Below are positions 17,981-26,707 of a stretch of DNA of 64,000 nucleotides, one piece after another; positions within the stretch are counted from its first letter, which is position 1; the number at the start of each line of letters is the position of its first letter. This stretch comes from Novosphingobium profundi (GTDB lineage: Bacteria > Pseudomonadota > Alphaproteobacteria > Sphingomonadales > Sphingomonadaceae), in contig NZ_JABWCU010000006.1 in the NCBI RefSeq assembly GCF_018491765.1, positions 62,001 through 126,000 on the forward strand, in the 5' to 3' direction. The position numbers and the translations under genes are program-made. The notes under the pieces were generated by a model. It was not told the DNA's origin and did not search any database. It saw only the letters and a list, made by a program, of their open reading frames with translations.

Positions 17981-18532
17981 CTAAAGTTGCGAAGAGAGTT
18001 GCTCTGCTGTCCTTCTCATATTACTTTTAGCTAGTATTTCATTATCAGCGTTATAATAACGAAGCTGATACTGCGTTCCATTTATAGAGCGCCAGTAATA
18101 AATATAGACTTTTTTACCGTGCAAAAGTGTTTTATCTTCGGTGAATTTCAATGGGCTGTCTTCCTCTTTTTCACTTTTTATTTCAGAGGAAAACTTTGTC
18201 TGGTGACCTTTTATAGATACGCTTTTCGAATGGGCCGACTTTAGACTAATTTGTGCTCCATTTTGGCAACGTGCAAAGACAATGTCGCTTACTGCATCGC
18301 TTACAGAATACTCTTGCCCATTTTGCTGGATTGTGGGGGGGATGGTTCGTCCGCCGCCGATCACTGTGCAGCCTACAGTTCCAAGGGTGAGCGAAAGTTG
18401 CTTATCGGGGACACCCGTGAGCCCCTTCGATGCTTGATTAACTAAGCTATAAAAATCCTCAGCATTCGCGGAAGGCACCAAGAATAAGCCTATACAGTAT
18501 AGTACTGGTATAGATAATATTTTCTTAGTCAT
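17981..18532 (-). CDS. Small secreted protein of unknown function, AT-rich gene
   Basis: 183 residues from ATG 18532, which has GAGGG at a suitable distance. The signal peptide MTKKILSIPVLYCIGLFLVP ends at ANA-E. The mature protein contains a Cys pair (GCTV, ARCQ) and a Lys/Ser-rich middle. No family recognised. It lies 11 bases after another exported-protein gene on the same strand and shares its unusually AT-rich composition, so the two form a transferred bicistronic unit. Confidence 0.65.
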   Translation of the reverse strand: MTKKILSIPVLYCIGLFLVPSANAEDFYSLVNQASKGLTGVPDKQLSLTLGTVGCTVIGGGRTIPPTIQQNGQEYSVSDAVSDIVFARCQNGAQISLKSAHSKSVSIKGHQTKFSSEIKSEKEEDSPLKFTEDKTLLHGKKVYIYYWRSINGTQYQLRYYNADNEILAKSNMRRTAEQLSSQL

Positions 18533-18543
18533 AATAGCCCTCT

Positions 18544-18969
18544 TCAATAAACAATTGTCGTGCAATCCCAATAATTCCCGCCCCCTGCAGCAATAAGGCC
18601 TTGCTCTGGGCAGAGATTCTCGTTCAGATAGTCGGTCATATCTGAGTTTCCAGTTCCTAGCATGACGTGAAAATTCCCATGTACAAATGTTCTGTATATG
18701 AGGATTACGGCACCAGGGTCGTCAAATATCGCGCCTTCTCGTTCACTTCCTCCGACAAGAGGGTCGTTTTGCGTCACGTTATACTCGATTTCGTCGTCAT
18801 ATCCGTTTCCCATAAAGCCATCGAAGCTCATTGTTAATGTGAGTGCAGCGGATTGAGTACTAGTAGCCGGAATTGATCCGAGAGTTATACTTCCGCTTTG
18901 AGCATTGGCAGGAAGTGCGCATACAAATATTATTAGAGATACCGCAAAATTAAAAATTTTTCGATACAT
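18544..18969 (-). CDS. Small secreted protein of unknown function, first gene of AT-rich pair
   Basis: 141 residues with a clear signal peptide (MYRKIFNFAVSLIIFVCALP, then ANA-Q). The mature part is Gly/Thr-rich and beta-like, and contains the piece FDGFMGNGYDDEIEYN and two Cys (LCPEQ, WDCTT). It recalls small pilin- or adhesin-like or secreted beta proteins but no family is recognised. Its promoter is probably in the AT-rich DNA at 18970-19010. Composition is clearly unlike the surrounding GC-rich genes. Confidence 0.65.
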   Translation of the reverse strand: MYRKIFNFAVSLIIFVCALPANAQSGSITLGSIPATSTQSAALTLTMSFDGFMGNGYDDEIEYNVTQNDPLVGGSEREGAIFDDPGAVILIYRTFVHGNFHVMLGTGNSDMTDYLNENLCPEQGLIAAGGGNYWDCTTIVY

Positions 18970-19569
18970 TATATGTATCCCTGAATAATCTAAATTACAT
19001 ACCTGTAAGATGACGTTACTACCTCAGCTGCTAGACTGACAACGTCCTGATGTCACACGTGATTAAGAAAAGCGGGAATGGCTAATTGATATGTCATTAA
19101 CCGACTTGCTCTTGATTCGCAATAGCGATGGGGATTTGTCGGCGGCTTGCGGCCCACCCATGACATCAGATAGCCACTGGATTGGGTACGTGCATTCTTA
19201 TGGCGGTGAACAAGGCGGGGCAGTGATGACATCGCCTGCGACGCGACTTGAGCCCAATATTTCATCGGCTGAAGTGGTGTTAGGCGACTTGCGGTAGACG
19301 GGGCTGGACACGTCCTTCTCCCATCGGCATAGTCTCTAAGGCACCGGAATAAAGAGATGTTCTGGGTGTATGAGGCAAAAAATGTGGGAAGCAGGCAAAG
19401 GCGTCTCAACAAGGTGAGCCATTTCAGAGCTTTGTAACTAAATCTGAAAATCCCACCCTCTCCGCCATAAGTCGCATAAGCGACTGCTTTTCTGAATATT
19501 TCTGGAAATCGTCACCACGCAGCGCCGTAGTACTGCAAGCGGCGCGCGTTACCGCATGACGCATTGGAA
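18970..19569. other. Gene-free stretch between the AT-rich pair and an IS5 remnant
   Basis: The first 50 bases are AT-rich and likely hold the promoter of the leftward secreted-protein pair. The remainder has no supported gene, RNA or repeat. Confidence 0.4.
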
Positions 19570-20260
19570 CCTACAACGCGGCGGCGGCGGAGAGGGACTT
19601 GCTTGGCCGGTGCCGGATTCCAGCACTTGCGAGCCGGAGGCAGAAGACCTTGCTTGTCGAGATCCCTTGCCAACCCAGTTCTGGGTCGTTGCACCAGCTG
19701 ATCGATAGCACGGATATCAAGGCGGCGGGTGCCGGAGAATGGTGCAGGCGCAAGCATGTCCCGTCCAAGCGCCGCCAATGGTGCAGGGTTCACCTGGGTG
19801 TGGACGCCGGAGCGTTGGAGATCCGTGCTATCGAAGTGAGCGGAAGCCAGGTTGGCAATGCCACCATATCGCCCGAACTGCTGCAGTAGATACCAGACGA
19901 TCGAGCCATCGTGAGCGTCGGCGCCGACGGCGCTTTCGACACGAGGACCTGCCACGATGCCATTGCTGTGCGTGATGGTTGCGCCATCATCCCCGCCCGC
20001 TGCAATGTACAAGCCCGGCCCGATGGTACGCCGGGAAGTGCGCTTGCGAGGAATTTGTACGTGCCAGCCACTGGCTCGGCAGGGCAATCTGGAAACGATG
20101 AAGCGGCTTTCACCAGCGCGGCCTGGTCGGGACGAAAATGCGTTGCTTCAAACAGCTGGGCGAACGCATCACGGCCCGAGCCTTTGACCACCAAGCCGCC
20201 GAACAGCAAATCCGGGCCGCCAGGGCGCAAATGTCAAAATCAAGGTATTCGCGCAGGGGG
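19570..20260 (+). pseudogene. IS5-family transposase, multiply broken
   Basis: The plus strand reads RRQKTLLVEIPCQPSSGSLH, then LIDSTDIK (first DDE Asp) and RRQWCRVHLGVDA. An in-frame TAG at 19887-19889 follows. The same frame continues with GADGAFDTRTCHDAI (second Asp), then shifts frame near 20050-20130 to MRCFKQLGERITARAFDHQA. These are successive blocks of an IS5-type (IS1031-like) transposase. The N-terminus is missing. It is an old remnant next to the catabolic region. Confidence 0.75.
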
Positions 20261-20349
20261 CGAGTTCGCAAATGTCCGCGCCGTCTCGGGTGTGCTTCAG
20301 TCAGGCTGAAGTGGCTGATGATACAGAAAATACGTCAAGACAAGAAGCC

Positions 20350-20382
20350 AGAGAGGTTTCCGATCTGATCGGAAACCTCTCT
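20350..20382. terminator. Perfect 16-bp palindrome, probable terminator
   Basis: The arms 20350-20365 and 20367-20382 are exact reverse complements around one base. It lies 22 bases beyond the stop of the leftward amidohydrolase gene, where a terminator would be expected. No T-run follows on either strand, so a factor-binding site or transcript-end hairpin are both possible. Confidence 0.5.
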
Positions 20383-20404
20383 GTGCCATCGAACCAGGCT
20401 AAAA

Positions 20405-21337
20405 TTACGCCACGGTTGCGGTGGATCGCAAGCAGATGCGCAGGCCGGTGTCATGCAATACGGCGCGCCGTTCCTCATCGCTCAGCAGGCGTGTCGAAAT
20501 CTTCGCGCGTTCGATCATTTCGGCATATGTGCCCGAGGATGTGCCGATGTCCGATCCCCACATGATCTTGTCCGCACCATAAAAATCGACGGCCCGGCGC
20601 AGCACCTCATCGGGGGCAATTCCCTGTTCGCGGATGAAGTCCATGTTGAGTGAGGTGAACTTGTAGGTGATGTTGTCGCGCCGGGCAAAGCCGTCGAACC
20701 GCGCGTCGATCCCGAACTCGTCTGCCTTGAAGTCGGGCAGGAACAGGTGGTCGAGCACGATGCGCAAGTGCGGGAAACGGTCGGCCATTTCCTCGATGAC
20801 CGGGATCAGGGCATAAGATCCGTGGGCCGGTGCCTCGATATCGACCAGTAGGTCGAGTTCGTTGGCAAGCGTCCATACCTCGAGCGCGGCCGGCGTCGTC
20901 AGCCAGGCGATGCGGTCTTTCACGCCCACGCCGAAGAAGCGGATGCCGATGATCCCGCGCTTCGCATAGTCGCGCACCATCTGCGGGGTTTCCGGGGCCT
21001 GTGGATCGACGATGATGATTGCGCGCATCCGGTCGGGGAAGATGTCCGCAGCATCGACGATGTAGCTGTTGTCGGTGCCGTAAACGAGTCCCTTCTGGAC
21101 CGCCGCGATGCCCACGACGTTTTCCTCGGCCATCCAACCATTGAGTTGCTCGGCGGTCGGCTTGACGTTGTGCGGATTGGGACCATGCATCCCGCCTGGC
21201 TTGCCGATTGTTCCGGGGCCGAAGAAGCTGTCTTCTGCCGCACCTTCGACGAAGGGCTTGTTGCGGGGATACTTCTCCAGGTCGTCGGAGATGAGGTGGG
21301 CATGCGAATCGTAGATCGGACCGCTGTATTCAGTCAT
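20405..21337 (-). CDS. Amidohydrolase-family metal-dependent hydrolase/decarboxylase
   Basis: 310 residues. The start contains the metal motif DSHAHL (residues 10-15). Later there are VDIEAPAHG, RIVLDHLFLP and WGSDIG (final Asp), as in Amidohydro_2 (PF04909) enzymes. That family includes the lactonase LigI and decarboxylases of the ACMSD type. ATG 21337 is preceded by AAGGAAGAG. It is the last gene of a leftward run (cupin, IclR, flavoprotein, amidohydrolase), but a 198-base gap before it allows its own promoter. A role in hydrolysing or decarboxylating a ring-cleavage or lactone intermediate is inferred. Confidence 0.8.
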   Translation of the reverse strand: MTEYSGPIYDSHAHLISDDLEKYPRNKPFVEGAAEDSFFGPGTIGKPGGMHGPNPHNVKPTAEQLNGWMAEENVVGIAAVQKGLVYGTDNSYIVDAADIFPDRMRAIIIVDPQAPETPQMVRDYAKRGIIGIRFFGVGVKDRIAWLTTPAALEVWTLANELDLLVDIEAPAHGSYALIPVIEEMADRFPHLRIVLDHLFLPDFKADEFGIDARFDGFARRDNITYKFTSLNMDFIREQGIAPDEVLRRAVDFYGADKIMWGSDIGTSSGTYAEMIERAKISTRLLSDEERRAVLHDTGLRICLRSTATVA

Positions 21338-21535
21338 GTCTCTTCCTTTCAGGCATTTTGGTATTCAGGGTGGCATGGGACGATTGCCCGCCTGCGCGAG
21401 GCACGCGGGAACCCTTCGCGAATCGCCATGCGAACCGCGCCGGGGCGTTTTGGACTTGCGGGGAGGCCCGCAGGGGGTATCCGCCGCGTGACGCTGGCCT
21501 TGTCGGGCCCTGCTCATGCGGCGATCTAGATGCGA

Positions 21536-22255
21536 CTAGGCCGGTGCGGACCAGTTCGCGGTGATCCGCTGCGCGAGTTCCCGGGGGGAGGGGATGGCGA
21601 TGGCAGGCAGGGGGGCTGCCATCAGTTCGCGAATTCGCGCGCGCAGGGCCGTGATCATTTCCGCGCGCTCATCCGCTCCGCAGCGCGCGACCGCATAGCT
21701 GACTTGCGTGTGATGTGTTTCGAAGCCCAAGTATTCGAGGAAAAGGCGGCGGGTCGGCCATAGTACCTGGTCGATATCGCCATAGCCGCCTTCGTCGGTA
21801 AAGCGACGCGGGGTTCCCCCGGTGGTCACGCTGACAAGCGCGCGGCGACCCTGGAACAGACCGCGCTCGAACCGCGTACCGTCGACATAGGCAAGGCCAT
21901 AAGCGCTGACCTTGTCGATCCAGCCCTTAAGCATGGCCGGCGGCCCACCCCACCAGATCGGAAACTGCAGCATGAGGCAGTCGGCATTGAGCAGCAGCGC
22001 TTGTTCGCGCGCGACTTCGGGCGCAAATCCCGATTCGAGCGATGCCGCGAGTTGGGCAGACTGGTAGTGGAAATCATCGGCATCGGGCGCGGAGGCAAAA
22101 TCCGCTGGACCGCCTGCGGGGTTGAAACCCAGCGCATAGAGATCGGACACGGTCACTTCGTGCCCCAGCGCTCGTGCTTCGTCGGCGGCGGCATCGCACA
22201 GCGCGGCATTGAACGAACCGGGCGATGGATGGGCAAGGACGATATGCAGCTTCAT
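21536..22255 (-). CDS. Flavodoxin-like NAD(P)H quinone oxidoreductase
   Basis: 239 residues of the Flavodoxin_2/NQO1 type: an N-terminal strand and FMN/FAD loop AHPSPGSFNAAL, QFPIWWGGPPAMLKGWIDKV (isoalloxazine contact) and VTTGGTPRRFTDEG. These enzymes reduce quinones by two electrons and so limit redox cycling of catechol or hydroquinone intermediates. It lies between the IclR gene (42 bases) and the amidohydrolase gene. The C-terminal 35 residues are a longer tail than usual. Confidence 0.85.
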   Translation of the reverse strand: MKLHIVLAHPSPGSFNAALCDAAADEARALGHEVTVSDLYALGFNPAGGPADFASAPDADDFHYQSAQLAASLESGFAPEVAREQALLLNADCLMLQFPIWWGGPPAMLKGWIDKVSAYGLAYVDGTRFERGLFQGRRALVSVTTGGTPRRFTDEGGYGDIDQVLWPTRRLFLEYLGFETHHTQVSYAVARCGADERAEMITALRARIRELMAAPLPAIAIPSPRELAQRITANWSAPA

Positions 22256-22297
22256 GGCAATTACCTGTATTCTGGCGCGCCGTCTCCGGTCCCGGCT

Positions 22298-23083
22298 TCA
22301 GCCGGCGGCGACGGCTTCGGGCTGATGGCCCAGATTGAGCGAAACCCGCTGCGCGGCCTCGAGCAGCGGGCCGGTGACAGCGGCGCTGGCTTCTCGCGGG
22401 AGGCTCTGGATCAGGCCGACCACGGCGATGGTGCCCACGCATTCCTCGCTGTCATCGAAGATCGGGGCGGCGATGGCGTTGAGACCGAGCGCCAGTTCCT
22501 CCGGCGCATCGCCCCAGCCGCGCAGTCGGGTCTGCACGATCTTCTCCTCCAGCGCATTCCAGTCGCGCAGCGTGTACGGAGTTGACATCTCCCAGTTCTG
22601 CCGACGGGCGTAAGACACCAGCGACGGACGCCCGAAGGCGAGCGCCACGCGCCCCTGCGCCGAGGTTTGCAGCGGCAGATCGCTGCCGGGGCGTACCTGG
22701 ATCTGGATCGGTGACTTGGCCGCCAGCGTGGTGAGTACCAGCACGCTGCGCGCGCGCAGCGCCGAGACCACCACCGATAGTCCGGTCTTCTCTCGTAGCC
22801 AGCGCGAAACTTCCTCGGAAGCGGAGCGCAAATCGATCCGGTTGCCGGAAAGCTGGCCCAGCAGCTGACATTGCACGCCCAGTCTGTAGCGCGCATTGCG
22901 GCTGTCCTGTGCCAGATAGTCACGTTCGACCAGCGTTTGCAGGTGGCGATATACGGTCGCCTTGGTCAGCCCCAGCCGGGCCGCCACCTCGGTTACGCCC
23001 ATATCCTCTTCCGCCGTCGCGATCACTTCGAGCACGTCCAGCGCGAGGTTCAGCGATTTCACGCCCGATCGATCTTCCGCCAT
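22298..23083 (-). CDS. IclR-family transcriptional regulator
   Basis: 261 residues. The N-terminal winged helix (VTEVAARLGLTKATVYRHLQ) is followed by the IclR effector-binding domain (GSDLPLQTSAQGRVALAFG; EECVGTIAVVGLI). ATG 23083 follows a strong AGGAGG. It sits inside the leftward operon, 31 bases after the cupin gene, and probably controls that operon and the divergent aldolase gene at 24293. One of three IclR regulators in the window. Confidence 0.9.
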   Translation of the reverse strand: MAEDRSGVKSLNLALDVLEVIATAEEDMGVTEVAARLGLTKATVYRHLQTLVERDYLAQDSRNARYRLGVQCQLLGQLSGNRIDLRSASEEVSRWLREKTGLSVVVSALRARSVLVLTTLAAKSPIQIQVRPGSDLPLQTSAQGRVALAFGRPSLVSYARRQNWEMSTPYTLRDWNALEEKIVQTRLRGWGDAPEELALGLNAIAAPIFDDSEECVGTIAVVGLIQSLPREASAAVTGPLLEAAQRVSLNLGHQPEAVAAG

Positions 23084-23114
23084 GGCCCGTTCCTCCTGCC
23101 TGAAGCTTCAGCCC

Positions 23115-24059
23115 TCATCCGGCATTGGCCGGCATGGGATAGTCATCGGCATTAAGCACCCAGCCCGCTTTCTGCGAGAAATCGATGCGCGGCGGGCAGA
23201 AGATATCGACAAGCTTATTGCGACCTTCGCCAATCGCGCGCGTGGTGTGGATCGCTGGCGGCGGAATGATCGCGACCGAGGGCGAACCGCAAAGCTCCTT
23301 GTCATCCTCGCGCCATGCGGTGAGGTCGGTTGTCCAGGGCCAGCGGATAAAGTGCATGAAGCTGCCTTCGAGCGCGAGCGAGCACTGCTCGAAATCGTCA
23401 TGGAAGTGCGGCGACATCTTGGTCGGGTCGCGCGGGCCTTCGAACACGTCGAGCATGTTTATCATCATCGTCGTGCAGCGGTAGATCGCGCCGAAGCGCC
23501 CCGGCTCGGCCGGCACGTCGAGCGGGTAGCTGCGGATGCGCAAGCCGTCGCGCGGTGCGGGCCATGCCTCGAACGCGGGGATATTGGGGTGCGGTTCGGC
23601 ATAGGCGGCCCTGTTTGCGCACAGTTCCACCAGATCGGCGGCGCGCGTGGTGACGAGCCGCACGATGCGGCCGGGGCGGAGCACTTCGATCGCGCTTTCT
23701 CCCGGAGGCACGAAGACGAGGTTTCCGCCTTCTATCGTCTGGGTCTCGCCACCTGCGGTCACCGCCACGGCGCTGCCCGCGTCCGGCAGGATCACCGCAT
23801 ATTCGTCGGCCTGCGTAGCGCGGATGAGGCGCGCTCCGGCATTGGCCTCCATGAAGTGCAGCACGAAATTCTGGCCGCGAAAGTACCAGCTACGCCCCGT
23901 GGCGTCCGCCAGCTGCGGGGGATCGCGGTAGAACCGGCCATATTCGGCAGCGGCGAAAGGGGTCTCAACGGGGCGCGGCGCGGCGACCTTTTCCGCAGGT
24001 GCCGTTGTTGCCAGCGCGGAGCGGGGGTCGGATTGATCGTACACTTTCAAGCTCTCCAT
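23115..24059 (-). CDS. Cupin-domain protein, two-cupin length
   Basis: 314 residues. The C-terminal half has HFHDDFEQCSLALEG, a metal-binding cupin motif 1 (H-x-H-x4-E), and a later IPPPAIHTTRAIGEG as motif 2. The N-terminal half (EYAVILPDAGSAV; GNLVFVPPGES) looks like a second cupin without obvious metal ligands. It could be a bicupin isomerase or dioxygenase; the reaction is not known. First gene of the leftward catabolic operon, divergent from the HpaI-type aldolase. Confidence 0.7.
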   Translation of the reverse strand: MESLKVYDQSDPRSALATTAPAEKVAAPRPVETPFAAAEYGRFYRDPPQLADATGRSWYFRGQNFVLHFMEANAGARLIRATQADEYAVILPDAGSAVAVTAGGETQTIEGGNLVFVPPGESAIEVLRPGRIVRLVTTRAADLVELCANRAAYAEPHPNIPAFEAWPAPRDGLRIRSYPLDVPAEPGRFGAIYRCTTMMINMLDVFEGPRDPTKMSPHFHDDFEQCSLALEGSFMHFIRWPWTTDLTAWREDDKELCGSPSVAIIPPPAIHTTRAIGEGRNKLVDIFCPPRIDFSQKAGWVLNADDYPMPANAG

Positions 24060-24292
24060 CTTCCGGAGGATTTGGGGCGCGATTTCGACATTAAGCGCTA
24101 AATTACATTGGCTTAATGATCATAACGCATCCGCGTTGCAATCCTCACCTCAGTGCGTTTCGTTTCTCATTGCGATACCATGGTTTGCCATACGGCACGA
24201 ATATGCGCAATGAGGTTTGACAGTTCAAGTTCATTTCCGTACCCACTGTGGAAACAGCGTATCTCATACGCGAACAATTTACAGGAGAGACC
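24060..24292. promoter_or_regulatory. Divergent control region with an inverted repeat
   Basis: 233 bases between the cupin gene (leftward) and the aldolase gene (rightward). ATTAAGC at 24090-24096 and GCTTAAT at 24111-24117 form a 7-bp inverted repeat with 14 bases between the arms. That is a reasonable operator for the IclR regulator encoded in the leftward operon (inference). Confidence 0.45.
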
Positions 24293-25153
24293 GTGTCTGA
24301 AGTCGCATCTTCCGATCGTGCCCGTTCCGAGGCAGGCAGCGCTATTTCCAGCGTCTCGCGCCCGGCTTCGGCGATGCCGCTTTTGCGTGAACGCGTGCGC
24401 GCCGCAGATCCGGTGATCGGCACCTTCGTCAAGACCACCAGCCCGCAGACGATCGAGGTGCTGGGCCATTCGGGGCTCGATTTCGCGGTTCTCGATGCGG
24501 AGCACGCGCCCTTCGGGGTGGAATCGCTTGATCGCACGCTGGGTGCCGCGCGCGGTGCCGGACTGGCCGCGCTGGTCCGCATTCCCGATCATGCGCCAGC
24601 CTTCATCAATACGTGCCTCGACCTTGGCGCCAGTGGCGTGCTGGTGCCGCACACGCTGACTGCGGCAGATGCCGAAGCCATCGCCGATGCCGCGCGTTTC
24701 GGACGCGGTCAGCGCGGCTTTTCCCCTTCCGGCCGCGCGGGCAGCTATGGCCAGATCGATCACGCTTCATATCGCGCGGCGGCCGACAGCGGCTGCAACA
24801 TCTGGTGCCAGATCGAGGACCGCGCCGCGATGAGCCGGCTGGACGAGATCGCCGCCGTCGATGCGGTGGACTGTCTGTTCATCGGCCCGGCCGACCTCAG
24901 TCTATCGCTCGGCTACGGAGGCATGGACGATCCCCGCCTGCTCGAGGCCATTCGCGCGATCGCTGCGGCGGGCCGGCGCCACGGCCGCGCGGTGGGGCTC
25001 TATGTCGGCAATACGGGCAAGGTGGCGGACATGATCGCGCTGGGCATTACCGTATTCGTGTGCGGCTCCGATCAGGGTTTCATGCTCGGCCGCGCGAAGC
25101 AGGTCGCAACCGATTTTTCCAGCGCGCGGGAGAAAACGTCCCAACCGGCCTGA
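24293..25153 (+). CDS. HpcH/HpaI-family aldolase
   Basis: 286 residues. GTG 24293 is chosen because AGGAGAG lies just upstream; a longer in-frame start at 24248 lacks this. Motifs are FVKTTSPQTIEVLGHSGLDF, LDAEHAPFG, CQIED (metal Glu) and GPADLSLSLG (metal Asp), as in class II pyruvate aldolases such as HpaI and GarL. These cleave 4-hydroxy-2-oxo acids to pyruvate (or an alpha-keto acid) and an aldehyde, the last step of meta-cleavage-type routes. The MFS transporter gene follows 75 bases downstream. Confidence 0.88.
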   Translation: MSEVASSDRARSEAGSAISSVSRPASAMPLLRERVRAADPVIGTFVKTTSPQTIEVLGHSGLDFAVLDAEHAPFGVESLDRTLGAARGAGLAALVRIPDHAPAFINTCLDLGASGVLVPHTLTAADAEAIADAARFGRGQRGFSPSGRAGSYGQIDHASYRAAADSGCNIWCQIEDRAAMSRLDEIAAVDAVDCLFIGPADLSLSLGYGGMDDPRLLEAIRAIAAAGRRHGRAVGLYVGNTGKVADMIALGITVFVCGSDQGFMLGRAKQVATDFSSAREKTSQPA

Positions 25154-25228
25154 GAGAGTTCGGTTGCTGCGCCGGAGGCCACAGGCAGACCTACGCACAA
25201 AGACACATAACGCGAAGGGAATAGAGGA

Positions 25229-26542
25229 ATGTTTGACTGGTTCAGGAAAATGGACGGCACAGAGCGGCGTACGCTTTATGCCTGCTTCGGGGGATGGGCG
25301 GTCGACGCGCTCGACACCCAAATCTACAGCTTTCTCATTCCCACGCTGATCGCGGCGTGGCAAATGACCAAGGCCGAGGCTGGCTTCCTTGGGACTTCGG
25401 CGCTGATCTCGTCCGCCTTGGGTGGCTGGATTGCGGGCATGTTGTGCGATCGCATCGGGCGCGTCACGGTGATGAAATTGGCGACCGCCTGGTTCCTCGT
25501 CTTCACTATTTTGTGTGGCTTTGCCAATTCCTATGAGCACCTGCTCTTCGCCCGCGTGATGTCGGGGATCGGCTTTGGCGGTGAGTGGGCCGCAGGTTCG
25601 GTGCTGATGGGCGAGATGATCCGCCCGGCCTATCGCGGCAAGGCCGTGGGCACGGTGCAGAGTGCCTATGCGATCGGCTATGCCGCTGCGGCGATCATGT
25701 CCTCAGTGCTGTTCGCGATGCTGCCGGAAACGTCTGCCTGGCGCTGGATGTTCTGGGTCGGCGTATTGCCGGCGGTGTTCGTGTTCGTCGCGCTGCGCAA
25801 GGTGCCCGAGCCCAAGGTATTCCTCGATGCGCGCAAGGCGCGCGCGGCCAAGGGGGCAGAGCACGTCAACCCGCTGCGTATCTTCCACCCCGACATGCTG
25901 CGCATCACCCTGCTTACCTCGGTGTTGGCGCTGGGCGTGCAGGCGGGCGGGTTCTCGATCACGCTGTGGCTGCCCACTTTCCTCAAGACGATCCACCACC
26001 TCACCACGGTCGAGGTCGGCTATCACATGCTGGTGCTCACCTTCGGCTCGTTCGTGGGCTACATCATCGCGGCCTACTTGTGCGATGCTATCGGCCGGCG
26101 GCGCAATTTCCTGCTGTTCACGGTACTCAACTGGCTGGCGATCCCCGCCTTCCTTTATCTGCCCGGCAGTGCGCTGAGCCTGTTTCCGTTCGACTTCGTC
26201 CTCGGCTTCGCGACTCTTGGCATCTACAGCGCGCTTGGTCCCTACTTCACCGAGCTGTTTCCCAGTGCCGTGCGCGCAACCGGACAGGGCTTTGCCTATA
26301 ACTTCGGGCGCGGCGTGGGGGCCTTCTTTCCCACACTGATCGGATTGCTGAGCGCGCAAGGCTCGACGCTTTCGCTGCGCGAGACGATGACGATCGTCGC
26401 CTGTGCCACCTATTTCTTCGTACTGATCGCCATCGCCCTGCTTCCCGAGACGCGCGGGCGCAATCTTGCCGAGGCCCCCGATCTGCTGCCGAAAGCCGAT
26501 GATGGGGAAGCTGATACGGCGCTCGGTCTCGGCCACACCTGA
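25229..26542 (+). CDS. MFS transporter, organic-acid type
   Basis: 437 residues with about 12 hydrophobic segments. The conserved loop 2-3 motif is GMLCDRIGRVTVMK and the start is FGGWAVDALDTQIYSFLIP, the pattern of the SHS/AAHS symporter families for carboxylates. The later loop is CDAIGRRRNFL. It is probably the inner-membrane uptake protein for the acid degraded by the aldolase/cupin/amidohydrolase set. It is followed by a porin gene, so the outer- and inner-membrane steps are next to each other. Confidence 0.88.
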   Translation: MFDWFRKMDGTERRTLYACFGGWAVDALDTQIYSFLIPTLIAAWQMTKAEAGFLGTSALISSALGGWIAGMLCDRIGRVTVMKLATAWFLVFTILCGFANSYEHLLFARVMSGIGFGGEWAAGSVLMGEMIRPAYRGKAVGTVQSAYAIGYAAAAIMSSVLFAMLPETSAWRWMFWVGVLPAVFVFVALRKVPEPKVFLDARKARAAKGAEHVNPLRIFHPDMLRITLLTSVLALGVQAGGFSITLWLPTFLKTIHHLTTVEVGYHMLVLTFGSFVGYIIAAYLCDAIGRRRNFLLFTVLNWLAIPAFLYLPGSALSLFPFDFVLGFATLGIYSALGPYFTELFPSAVRATGQGFAYNFGRGVGAFFPTLIGLLSAQGSTLSLRETMTIVACATYFFVLIAIALLPETRGRNLAEAPDLLPKADDGEADTALGLGHT

Positions 26543-26562
26543 GCATTCACCCAGACGCAAAC

Positions 26563-26590
26563 CGGGGGCGTTCCCTTCGCGATGCCCCCG
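26563..26590 (+). terminator. Hairpin after the MFS gene
   Basis: CGGGGGC (26563-26569) pairs with GCCCCCG (26584-26590) across a 14-nt loop, 20 bases after the MFS stop. No T-run is present, so it may be a weak terminator or a processing hairpin before the porin gene. Confidence 0.35.
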
Positions 26591-26707
26591 CTTCGCACCT
26601 GACGTGAACATCTGAAAAGAAATGAAAAACAGCTCTCCACGTTGCCGTTGCGCTGCGTGGAACGGGCGGCGGCTGGCTGCATGCCAGCGCATCGCGAGAG
26701 GATAATC

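Noticed and set aside
19790..20230. Open frame on the minus strand opposite the IS5 remnant
   Set aside because: The plus strand gives ordered IS5 transposase blocks, so the minus-strand frame is a shadow.
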